Positions 24,009 through 34,535 of a stretch of 64,000 nt of DNA are shown here, piece by piece. The notes beneath the pieces were generated by a model. It did not search any database, was not told where the DNA came from, and saw nothing but the letters and a program-made list of their open reading frames with translations. Within the stretch, counting starts at the first letter, position 1. The number at the start of each line of letters is the position of its first letter. The position numbers and the translations under genes were made by a program. The stretch is from Luzula sylvatica (lineage: Eukaryota > Streptophyta > Magnoliopsida > Poales > Juncaceae): NCBI GenBank assembly GCA_946800325.1, contig OX326957.1, positions 26,507,054-26,571,053 on the forward strand, in the 5' to 3' direction.

Positions 24009-24726
24009 ATGGCATCAACAAAAGCCTTCTCGCTATTCCTCACACTCTCCTTGCTCTCTCCCACATTGGCAACCTTCATTGACCCGAGATTGGTCCATAC
24101 CGGTATTGAAGGGGCCCTTCCCCATGACTTTTCCACCTCAGCCCTTCCAAATGTTGGTGAAGTTACGGAGGCACATAAGATTGCTAAGGAAACCTTGACC
24201 AATCCTAACACGATTGCCCTTGCTCAATCATGTCTCTCTGCTGCCAAAGAGGCTGGTGTCAACGTGTTATACTTCATGTCAAGCGTTCTTGGTGACCCGA
24301 TCAGCCGCCCTGCCATGATCGGGTGCATTGACACATGCAATGTCACAATCGAAGTTGCAGTTAAACAACTTGGCAATTGCATTCAGGTAGTACACATTAT
24401 GAATTTAATTTTCTTAAAATTTTACGTATGAAATTCCTGAATTTGTCAAATCTTACAATATTATTATATCAAATATACTAATTTTAATTTCTATTTTTAT
24501 GATAAATTAGCTGATGAATGGAAAAACGAAGTTGACGGTTGTCGAGCTAAAAACGGTTCAAAAGTTGTTGAACTCCGCAACAGAAGGTGCTGTAAAATGT
24601 AATACGAGCTGTAAGCAGACAAAAGCGGACATGGAAGTGATGTTTGAGAACCTTCTCGATAAATTTATCAAGTTGTCAAAGATCGCCATTAAAGCGTGTT
24701 CCACAATTGCCGATGCAGCTACTTAA
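24009..24726 (+). CDS. PMEI/invertase-inhibitor-like secreted protein, copy 3
   Basis: Exons 24009-24386 and 24511-24726, with a 124-bp phase-0 intron (24387-24510). The product is 197 residues and identical to copies 2 and 4. It has a signal peptide (1-21), Cys at 75, 106, 110, 124, 156, 160 and 189, and possible N-glycosylation at Asn111 and Asn157. Exons appear base-for-base identical to copy 4. The Gly35 codon is GGG here and in copy 4 but GGT in copy 2. The intron 3' part (TTTTAATTTCTATTTTTATG) also separates copies 3 and 4 from copies 1 and 2. The gene is intact, with the LINE inserted about 1 kb downstream. Confidence 0.8.
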
Positions 24727-25731
24727 TTAGTCGGTCGGAGTATGATTAAGTGATTTTCATTTTAAGTTCTTTTTTTGATTATTTTCATTTGAATTTGGTT
24801 TTATACCAACTGTTAGGAGCTCTTTTGTGCCAAATAGGCTAACTTGAGTCTCGAAGTATATGAATTTTGTCTACTGACGTTAGTTTCCAGTTGATGTAAT
24901 GAAGGAAAGGGATTTAATGAAATTATCTTTATGATAATGTTTTGTGTTCAGTTCTTTAGTACTTTTTGTTGAATATTCTTATATTTATTACGTACACAAA
25001 AACTCACACACATCCATTTTTCATTAAACACATGCAATTTGTTTCCTTTTGAGAATCAGATGCAATAATTTTTTTTGTGAACTTACAAGCAATTTGAATT
25101 GATCATGCAACTCTCTTACTAAGCAAACATTCCATATCGAGATTACGCAACAAGCACGATATTTTAACTATATGTTTCCTTTAATAGTTGAAAATAGATA
25201 TTAGAAAGTTAATCCTCAAAACAAATAGATATTATAAAGTAAACCCGGCCTTTAGTTTTCGACAATTTTTGAACAATTTCTTAGTTTATATCAGCCTAAT
25301 CAGTTTTGAATAATTTTAACCATTAATTAACTATTTTTTGTTGTTACAGAATATTGGAAAACATTTACGTGTCCGTTAGTTTACAACCAACTTTGAACTT
25401 TTTTAGAAGATCACGTTATCTTTCGTGAATGACACAGACTATTATTTACGTTACATATAATCTATCATATTGAATTTAATGAGATAACTAATTTTACTGG
25501 ATTTCCTCTTCAAAGTTCAAACAATGACATTCTGCCATGTCACCCAGTTGTTTTTGGCTGCCGGATTAAAGATTAAATTCGGAAAATTGATCTCAGTCGT
25601 TCAATGTTTTCTGAACTTGGTCCATGAACACCACGACAGATCAATTAATTATTTCCCAGTTGGTATATGAACACCACGGAGCACCGATTTGATTCAAAGA
25701 ATATCATTTAACACATCATATATTTGCAATT
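24727..25731. other. 3' flank of PMEI-like copy 3 up to the LINE
   Basis: Homologous to 10488-11500, with a partly duplicated ATGAACACCACG near 25625 and 25667. It ends in TTTGCAATT (25723-25731), the left target-site copy of the LINE. No gene. Confidence 0.65.
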
Positions 25732-28264
25732 CAAAACGATAGTACAATTGTTGGATAGATGGGAAGAAACGAGGTTGCTAAATAACGCGGAATTTCATCT
25801 TAGAATCAAATTACGAGAGAAATTACACGAATTAATTAAATTAAAAGAAATTATGTGGCAACAACGAACCTCTCTTAATTGGTTAAAGTTGGGGGATAAC
25901 AATACGGCTTACTTCCATGCATTCGCGGCCTATCGCCGACACTCTAATCTCATTTCGGTGCTACAAGTTGATGCAAGACGAATTACGGATGAAAAAGAGA
26001 TCAATATCTCTTTCACGAACTTCTTTCGAAGCTCATTGGGGGCCCCTCGAGCACAACTCTCTCGGTGGATATGCAAGGATTGTATACCCAAGATGGGAGT
26101 GGGGCCTTGGATCTTAACTCCCTAACGGAAGCCATCTAGGAAAGCGAGATAAAAAAAACGCTAGACATGCTAAAGAAGGGCAAACGTTGCGGACCCGACG
26201 GTTTTCCGAGTGAGTTCGTCCAACACTTTTGGTCAATTTTAAAACAAGATCTAATTAAGTTGATATCTCTATTCTTTGAAAATAACTTAAACATTGAAAG
26301 AATTAACAAAGCATCAATCCAACTATTACCGAAAATAGAAGAAGCCGTCCAATTAGGGGACTTTAGGCCAATTAGCATTGTAAGTGCACCTATTAAATTG
26401 CTTACAAAATTATTGGCGTTGCGGTTACAACCTTACATGCCTTTACTAGTGAACCGTTGCCAATCCGCGTTCATAAAAGGGAGAACAATTACGGAGTTAT
26501 TCTTAACATCGCGTGAAATCCTAAACTATTACCACAAGTCAAAAATTCCGATGGTAATGTTAAAAATAGATTTCAAAAATGCTTTCGATAATGTATCATG
26601 GAATTTTTTGGACAAAATTTTAGTTGCGCGCAATTTTCCTACAAGATGGATAGAGTGGATAAAGCAATTGCTTAAATCTTCGAGTTCATCGGTCCATACA
26701 AATGGGACCCGAGGGCCACATTTCACGCACCTCAAAGGTTTGCGCCAAGGGGACCCGTTATCGCCACTTTTATTTACAATAGTAGTTGATGCTTTACAAC
26801 GGATGATAAAAAAGATAGCACCATTACTAACTAACCCGATTGTTTTCGCTCCTACCACATTACAATATGCGGATGACACGTTATTTTTTGTTGAAGCGCA
26901 CCCGCAAAATTTACGAGTTATCACACATACAATTAACTTATTCTCCGAACTCTCCGGTTTGGAGATAAATTGGGAAAAGAGTGGGTTCGTGCCAATAGGA
27001 ATAGCCTCCGATTTACATGATCACGTCAAAACACTAGTTGGTTGTAGCAAGAAGCAATTACCAATCAAGTATCTTGGTTTACCATTGTCCATCAAAAGAC
27101 CGAAAAGCTTGTTTTCCAACCGTTAATTAATAAAATGAGGCAAACAATCACAAGTTGGAAGAATAAATATCTAACGCTAGGGGGTCGTTTAACTTTGGTT
27201 AAATCGATGTTGGCCGCCTTACCGACCTTTTACATGCAAGCTATTTTGTTACCAAAGGGAATAATAACGGAAATTAACCAACTTTTGCGAGCTTTCTTTT
27301 GGAAAGGGCAAGAAAAAATTTCGGGTGGGCATTGCTTGGTCAATTGGCGTAAGATTTGTTTAACAAAAATAAATGGAGGATTATGAATAATAGAGATTCC
27401 AAATCAAAACCGCACGCTTCTAATGAAATGGTTATTTAAAATGGACCAAGAGAGCGAATCACAATGGATGACCACATTAACAACCCTTTACAACATAACC
27501 TCGGCCGATGAGATCACGAATATTTCGAGTAATCTTATGTCGTATTTCATGAAGGATCTTTGTGATCTTGTGCCACTATACCGGTCACTCAATGGAATCT
27601 CCCGCGGCATAAGCCCAAACCAACCTCCCTATCCTACGAGAATGGTGTACGCTCGTATAACACATCCGGGAGTGCAATGTGCTTGGACCCAAAGCCTCTT
27701 TCGAATCAAAGCTCCGACAAAAGTAAAGATATTCGCTTGGCTACTTCTCCAAGATAAAATCCTAATGGCCGATAATCTTCATAAAAGAGGTTGGCCGCAC
27801 GATCTGACATATGCTCTATGCTCGGAAATAATGAAAGACCCCGACCACCTATTCTTGAGGTGTACGTTCACAAGGGAATTATGGAGGTGTTTGGACTCGA
27901 TCGTTCCTACCAATGCACGTTCATTGTTGAATTTTTGGAAGGAGCACCGACACAAACTTGCCAAGGTAGAGGCTAATCGATGGGATAGCGTATGGTTAGC
28001 AACGATTTGGACCGTTTGGGGAGAGCGCAACAATCGTATTTTTCAAAAAAAGGTGCGGATGCATGCACTAGTGTTAAGTGCCATTAGGGAACCAGTGATA
28101 CGTTGGAGGATCTTTAGTAATTAGTAAGCCGCCTTTATAATTACAATTAACTTGGTTACCAATATGTAAATAATGGATGTTGTACTTTTTTCTTTTTCAT
28201 TTATAAAAAAAATCGGACTGGGCGCGTATTGCGCTTGCCATTCTCTTCAAAAAAAAAAAAAATC
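25732..28264 (+). mobile_element. 5'-truncated LINE (non-LTR retrotransposon)
   Basis: About 2.5 kb inserted in the 3' flank of PMEI-like copy 3. TTTGCAATT occurs on both sides (25723-25731 and 28265-28273), and the 3' end is an A-tract at 28249-28262, preceded by a GCGC(GTATT)GCGC hairpin. Units 1 and 2 keep the empty site. The endonuclease domain and anything upstream are missing, the usual outcome of incomplete target-primed reverse transcription. The coding strand is plus; the reading frame is broken several times, so this copy is dead. Confidence 0.9.
25740..28124 (+). pseudogene. LINE ORF2 remnant: reverse transcriptase and zf-RVT region
   Basis: Reading segments 25740-26125, 26167-27126, 27135-27386 and 27423-28124 together cover the region after the endonuclease. 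The first has WLKLGDNNTAYFH, typical of the linker before the RT. The 319-residue segment holds the RT: GPDGF, DFRPIS (65-70), SAFIKGR, DFKNAFD (135-141, first catalytic Asp), GLRQGDPLSP (191-200), YADD (234-237, the catalytic pair) and LGLP (303-306). The last segment has a zf-RVT-like CSEI..DHLFLRC block followed by W-rich sequence. Breaks: a frameshift near 26100, an in-frame TAG at about 26138, a frameshift near 27110, and a TGA at about 27384. Catalytic residues are intact but the protein cannot be made whole. Confidence 0.9.
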
Positions 28265-28917
28265 TTTGCAATTATTTCTCTAATTTGAAATTAGTAATTT
28301 CCTCTTTTTCCCCAATGTTATGCCAAGCAACAAATCCTAGGCGACGTGGGTAGGGATTTCTGGCCAGCCTTCTTCCCACGACCTTCAATCATGGCGACGA
28401 AACCCTAGAAAAAACATGGCGACGTTCTCACCGAGTACACGGACTCCCCTCTCTCTCTTCTTATTTATGCAAGCAAGTAATTTTTTTCTTATTAGGGTTT
28501 CGATTGATGGTTCGTTTTTTCCTGACAGTCTTTGTTTTTTGTTGAATCGAAATGAGTTTATTTCGAACTTTTGCTCATTTCGTTCATATGTTCGACAAAT
28601 TCTTATTGATTTCATACTCAAAGCTGATTTTTTTTTCGAGGTTTTGATTGATTGAGAAGTTTTTCGTAGTGATTATGTTTATTTTGGGCGATTTCGTGCT
28701 GAATTCAAATATTGGAATGCACTAAAGCTCTAATACATTCTCGGGTTATAGTATTTGAACTTAATTATTGTAAATAAACCATTACTTATTAATATTTGTA
28801 TTTCTCTCCATTTCAGTTCCGAGGACGTCACAAGGTACAACCACTTGGGTCGAGCCAGATCGAGGATGTTCTGCTGCATGGGAGTGTGGTACGCACGTCG
28901 TCAATCAATGACAAACG
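28265..28917 (+). pseudogene. Gene X, compact two-exon copy
   Basis: Upstream region 28265-28415, with telo-box-like AAACCCTA and a 5-codon upstream ORF. Exon 1 is 28416-28476 (MATFSPSTRTPLSL..) and exon 2 is 28817-28917, with a 340-bp intron lacking the hAT element, so this is the ancestral intron size. Exon 1 is 2 bases shorter than at 3673, which shifts the frame of exon 2 to one reading PRTSQGTTTWVEPDRGCSA, with an early stop (TGA where units 2 and 3 have TGG). Either frame might be the original; I do not recognise the protein in either. Confidence 0.4.
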
Positions 28918-30583
28918 GTGTATTAGTTTGAATTTTGTATATTTTAGCTCTGTTTCGGAAAATTTACGAAAACACCCATCATTTTCAGTTTTTCAGATAA
29001 AATTGCCGTTTATTTTTGTTCTGGACGATTTATCGAGCTAAGCCTTTAACCGATGCGCCAAATTATTAAGACCTACATCGATTTTTTTTTTCCAAGAATA
29101 TATATTTTTTTCATTTTGTAGGGATACTAATTTATTAAAAAAAATTTAGGGATCATGCTTATTTTCCGTTCTTCAAACCGCAATAAAATAATTTTTATAT
29201 GATCATTTAATTTTGAGAATTTGTCAAAAAGCTCCAACATTATGTCTAATTAAAAAAATCCTACATTGTTCAACATTGCAAGAAGTCCCATGCTATCTAA
29301 GTGATAATCCGACGGAACAAGGAAATTGATGTTTGGGCTAAGAAGATGAAGTATTTGATAATTGATATCAAATACACACATGCACGCTTTTGATATGATA
29401 CACTCAGTTTGTCTTTTGATTAGATTGTATAACTTAATTATTTGATTGGCTGTACTAATTAAGTAGTATTATAGCCAGTTGATAATGAATGTATATTATT
29501 ATATTATATATATATATATATATCCAGTTTATATGATGTATATTAACAAAATTCCAAAATTGCATTATTTTATTCTAATTGTTTTCCTCATTTCTTCATC
29601 TTGTGAAAATAATTGAAAAAACTAATATCGAAACTTAACTCAGAAAAAATATAATTGAAAATTATTTACTATGGTGCGTTATTTTACAATTAGTAGAATT
29701 AAAAAAGAAAGATAATATTTGATATAAGATTTATAAGTGTGAGAAGTTACTTGTGTTTTGATACATAAATTTTTTCTTTTCTTTTTATTAGTTTTTCAAA
29801 AATATAATGACCGAGTTTTTGTAGCATAAATACATCCCCAATGTACTTAATATTATTTAGTACTTTTTAAAACATAACTTCTTAAAATATAATTTTAATA
29901 CTTCAAATATGATTGTGTAAATAAGCATTTCGTATTATCTTTCTTATATAATTTTGTTAAAATTTTTAAGCTCTATAAATATATGTTACAAATATAATAT
30001 TGTGAAGCTTAAAATAAAGAGAAAATTTAAATCGAATATATTTGATGAATTTAAAAAATTCCAATAATAATAGATGTATGCTTTATAACATTATACTTTA
30101 ATTTATTATACTTTAATTTATTAATGATCTATACTTCAATTATTTATCTCCCGTTCTACATAACATGAAAAAATAAATAATTGAACATAGTTGTAAACAT
30201 ATGATAATAGATTATATGATTTTGTAAAGTTTCTCAAAATTTGTTTAAAATAATTGACCAACACATTTATACAAATAATTTAAAATTATCAAAAAATAGT
30301 TCATAATTTGTTAAATAATGTAATATAACTATGATGATATGACACAAAATGCTAAAAACAATAATGAATTAATTTTGGATATTTGTCAAATAATTAAGGT
30401 AAGTTTTGCATCGAATTTTTTTTAATTAAGAGAGGCTTATTTAACCCATTGCATTGTTTACAGGAAAACTATTCCTTACCTCATTTTTCAATCAAATATT
30501 TTATATCATAAATTAGTAGTTAATGATCCAAATAATTAACAAAAATATAACCCATTAATAATTAATGCATATTGATTAGAAAT
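28918..30583. other. Spacer between gene X fragment and PMEI-like copy 4
   Basis: 28918-29300 matches 379-760. 29303-29480 is the detached 3' end of the proline-rich gene. 29480-29521 includes the empty hAT site and a short TA tract. 29522-29840 is the block shared with 19918-20274. From 29841 it is the PMEI upstream spacer. ATACTTTAATTTATT is locally duplicated near 30100. No intact gene. Confidence 0.6.
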
Positions 30584-30878
30584 GATGTGGTGAGGAAAGG
30601 AGGGCACCGTATATGGGAGCTATTAATCAAGAGCCACACAGCTACGGAGGAAGTCAACATTAGGTTAAACTTGAGCATTATTCTCTAAACATAGACACGA
30701 TTCAAAATTAACCATGCAAATTTAGAGAAAGAGAGAGGAACCTTCAATAGTATAAATAGAGGTCCATCACTCACCCGTAAACACTTCACTCTTAATTCCA
30801 TTGATCTTCTAACTCAAGCACTCTCTTGCTCTCTCGCTCTGACTCCAATTCCCTAACTCATCACACAAGACAACAGCA
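30584..30878 (+). promoter_or_regulatory. Promoter and 5' leader of PMEI-like copy 4
   Basis: TATAAATA at 30751-30758, 128 bases before the ATG; W-box core AGTCAA about 100 bases further upstream. Practically identical to copy 3. Confidence 0.7.
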
Positions 30879-31596
30879 ATGGCATCAACAAAAGCCTTCT
30901 CGCTATTCCTCACACTCTCCTTGCTCTCTCCCACATTGGCAACCTTCATTGACCCGAGATTGGTCCATACCGGTATTGAAGGGGCCCTTCCCCATGACTT
31001 TTCCACCTCAGCCCTTCCAAATGTTGGTGAAGTTACGGAGGCACATAAGATTGCTAAGGAAACCTTGACCAATCCTAACACGATTGCCCTTGCTCAATCA
31101 TGTCTCTCTGCTGCCAAAGAGGCTGGTGTCAACGTGTTATACTTCATGTCAAGCGTTCTTGGTGACCCGATCAGCCGCCCTGCCATGATCGGGTGCATTG
31201 ACACATGCAATGTCACAATCGAAGTTGCAGTTAAACAACTTGGCAATTGCATTCAGGTAGTACACATTATGAATTTAATTTTCTTAAAATTTTACGTATG
31301 AAATTCCTGAATTTGTCAAATCTTACAATATTATTATATCAAATATACTAATTTTAATTTCTATTTTTATGATAAATTAGCTGATGAATGGAAAAACGAA
31401 GTTGACGGTTGTCGAGCTAAAAACGGTTCAAAAGTTGTTGAACTCCGCAACAGAAGGTGCTGTAAAATGTAATACGAGCTGTAAGCAGACAAAAGCGGAC
31501 ATGGAAGTGATGTTTGAGAACCTTCTCGATAAATTTATCAAGTTGTCAAAGATCGCCATTAAAGCGTGTTCCACAATTGCCGATGCAGCTACTTAA
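30879..31596 (+). CDS. PMEI/invertase-inhibitor-like secreted protein, copy 4
   Basis: Exons 30879-31256 and 31381-31596, with a 124-bp phase-0 intron (31257-31380). The 197-residue product equals copies 2 and 3: signal peptide, helical body with seven cysteines, Gly35. It lies exactly 6870 bp from copy 3, the length of the latest tandem unit, which includes the LINE. The gene is intact. A truncated fifth copy follows about 1 kb downstream. Confidence 0.8.
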
Positions 31597-32599
31597 TTAG
31601 TCGGTCGGAGTATGATTAAGTGATTTTCATTTTAAGTTCTTTTTTTGATTATTTTCATTTGAATTTGGTTTTATACCAACTGTTAGGAGCTCTTTTGTGC
31701 CAAATAGGCTAACTTGAGTCTCGAAGTATATGAATTTTGTCTACTGACGTAAGTTTCCAGTTGATGTAATGAAGGAAAGGGATTTAATGAAATTATCTTT
31801 ATGATAATGTTTTGTGTTCAGTTCTTTAGTACTTTTTGTGGAATATTCTTATAGTTATTACGTACACAAAAACTCACACACATCCATTTTTCATTAAACA
31901 CATGCAATTTGTTTCCTTTTGAGAATCAGATGCAATAATTTTTTTTGTGAACTTACAAGCAATTTGAATTGATCATGCAACTCTCTTACTAAGCAAACAT
32001 TCCATATCGAGATTACGCAACAAGCACGATATTTTAACTATATGTTACCTTTAATAGTTGAAAATAGATATTAGAAAGTTAATCCTCAAAACAAATAGAT
32101 ATTAGAAAGTAAACCCGGCCTTTAGTTTTCGACAATTTTTGAACAATTTCTTAGTTTATATCAGCCTAATCAGTTTTGAATAATTTTAACCATTAATTAA
32201 CTATTTTTTGTTGTTACAGAATATTGGAAAACATTTACGTGTCCGTTAGTTTACAACCAACTTTGAACTTTTTTAGAAGATCACGTTATCTTTCGTGAAT
32301 GACACAGACTATTATTTACGTTACATATAATCTATCATATTGAATTTAATGAGATAACTAATTTTACTTGATTTCCTCTTCAAAGTTCAAACATTGACAT
32401 TCTGCCATGTCACCCAGTTGTTTTTGGCTGCCGGATTAACGATTAAATTCGGAAAATTGATCTCAGTCGTTCAATGTTTTCTGAACTTGGTCCATGAACA
32501 CCACGACAGATCAATTAATTATTTCCCAGTTGGTATATGAACACCACGGAGCACCGATTTGATTCAAAGAATATCATTTAACACATCATATATTTGCAA
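31597..32599. other. 3' flank of PMEI-like copy 4
   Basis: Homologous base for base to 24727-25731, with few changes, including the TTTGCAATT that starts the LINE insertion. No gene. Confidence 0.65.
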
Positions 32600-32601
32600 T
32601 T

Positions 32602-32827
32602 CAAAACGATAGTACAATTGTTGGATAGATGGGAAGAAACGAGGTTGCTAAAAACGGTTCAAAAGTTGTTGAACTCCGCAACAGAAGGTGCTGTAAAATG
32701 TAATACGAGCTGTAAGCAGACAAAAGCGGACATGGAAGTGATGTTTGAGAACCTTCTCGATAAATTTATCAAGTTGTCAAAGATCGCCATTAAAGCGTGT
32801 TCCACAATTGCCGATGCGGCTACTTAA
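32602..32827 (+). pseudogene. PMEI-like copy 5: LINE 5' bases joined to exon 2
   Basis: 32602-32652 equals the first about 50 bases of the LINE at 25732. The sequence then passes, at a shared GCTAAA (32647-32652), straight into PMEI exon 2 from the KTVQKLL codons to the stop at 32825. The frame is kept across the join (..EETRLLKTVQKLL..), giving an open frame of about 75 codons, but no ATG opens it and an in-frame TAA lies upstream. It therefore lacks the signal peptide, exon 1 and the promoter. The exon 2 part has a silent GCA to GCG change in one of the last Ala codons. The structure means a LINE copy once stood here and a deletion removed it together with the front of a fifth gene. Confidence 0.85.
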
Positions 32828-33128
32828 TTAGTTGGTCGGAGTATGATTAAGTGATTTTAATTTTAAGTGATTTTTTTGATTATTTTCATTTGACTTTGGC
32901 TTTATACCAACTGTTAGGAGCTCTTTTGTGCCAAATAGGCTAACTTGAGTCTCGAAGTATATGAATTTTGTCTACCGACGTTAGTTTCCAGTTGATGTAA
33001 TGAAGGAAAGTGATTTAATGAAATTATCTTTATGATAATGTTTTGTGTTCAGTTCTTTAATACTTTTTGTTGAATTTTCTTTTATTTATTACGTACACAA
33101 AAACTCACACACAACCATTTTTCATTAA
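32828..33128. other. 3' flank of PMEI-like copy 5, first part
   Basis: Homologous to the region after the stop in other copies but more diverged. It ends at the MITE target site TTCATTAA (33121-33128). Confidence 0.65.
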
Positions 33129-33756
33129 GAAAAATTATACTTGTTCTCTTTAATATTCCCTCAATGTATTGATGTGGTGACAATATTGATTAAATGCATT
33201 AAATTTTAAATTAGGTGGCAAACTGTATTTATTCGGTGGTAAACCACATTGATTAGGTGGTAAATCAAATTATTAATAAATAATTTGCTTTATTTAATAT
33301 TTTTATTATATTTAATTTAACACATGATAAGTTATATTTATTTGAACAAATTTGTATTATTTTTTTTTTAAATATTTTTTAAAAAAAAAATGTTTTCATT
33401 TTCTAATTTTTGCGAAATTATTATTTTCATTTTCATTATTATATTTTTGTTTATTTTTTACGATGGTGTCATTCATTTATCCGTTTAACACATGTTAATT
33501 TGTATATTAATTTAGTCCAATAATTTCTTTTCCAAATTTATAGATTTAAATTTCATTAATTATAGATGGTGATAAACGAAATTGTTACAAATATTAAATA
33601 AATTAATGATGTGTGAAACGGTGAATCTCTTTTACCTTCTTTTCTTATATATGATGGAAAAAAATTAAATAATTATGATTTACCACCGTCATTAATACAT
33701 GCGCCAACGCATTAATCAATCGAGGGGATTTTAAGGAGGGCATTCATCACCACTCT
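33129..33756. mobile_element. MITE-like element with degenerate inverted ends
   Basis: About 628 bp absent from the other four units (compare 2846). It is flanked by TTCATTAA (33121-33128) and TTCGTTAA (33757-33764), an 8-bp duplication with one change. Inverted ends are imperfect: CTTTAATATTCCCTCAATG against the complement of the right end, CCTTAAAATCCCCTCGATT. Very AT-rich, with repeated GGTGGTAAA/TTTACCACC motifs. No coding capacity. Confidence 0.65.
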
Positions 33757-34535
33757 TTCGTTAAACATGCAATTTGTTTCCTTTTGAGAATCAGATGCAA
33801 TAATTTTTTTTGTGAACTTACAAGCAATTTGAGTTAATCATGCAATTCTCTTACTAAGCAAACTTTCCATATCGAGATTATGCAACAAGCACGATATTTT
33901 AAGTTCTTAACTATAGGTTTCCTTTAATAGTTGAAAATAAATATTAGAAAGTTAATCCTCAAAACAAATAGATATTAGAAAGTAAACCCGGCCTTTAGTT
34001 TTCGACAATTTTTGAACAATTTCTTAGTTTATATCAGCCTAATCATTTTTGAATAATTTTAACCATTAATTAACTATTTTTGTTGTTGTTATAGTATATT
34101 GGAAAACATTTCCGTGTCCGTTAGTTTACAACCAACTTTGAACTTTTTTAGAAGATCACGTTATCTTTCGTGAATGACATAGACTATCATTTACGTTACA
34201 TATAAGCTATCATATTGAATTTAATAAGATAACTAATTTTACTGGATTTCCTCTTCAGACATTCGGCCATGTAACCCAGTTGTTTTTGTCTGTCGGATTA
34301 AGGATTAAATTCGGAAAATTGATCTCAGTCGTTCAATGTTTTCTGAACTTGGTCCATGAACACCACAACAGATCAATTATTTATTTCCCAGCTGGTTCAC
34401 AGAGCACCGATTCGATTCAAAGAATATCATTTAACACAACATATATTTGCAATTTTTTCTCTAATTTCCTCTTTCTCCCCAATGTTATGCCCAGCAACAA
34501 ATCCTAGGCGACGTGGTGGAGATTTCTGGCCAGCC
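33757..34535. other. 3' flank of PMEI-like copy 5 up to satellite array 2
   Basis: Continues the homology to 10790-11585, including the GGCCAGCC end point. It is closer to unit 2 than to units 3 and 4 (for example CAGAGCACCGATT and AACACAACATATATTTGC). No gene. Confidence 0.6.

Noticed and set aside
23956..24198. Plus-strand frame overlapping exon 1 of copies 3 and 4 in another frame
   Set aside because: It starts with TTG, not ATG, appears only where one base change opens it, and has no recognisable features.
26136..26924. Minus-strand open frames across the LINE
   Set aside because: They mirror the reverse-transcriptase frame; all RT motifs are on the plus strand.
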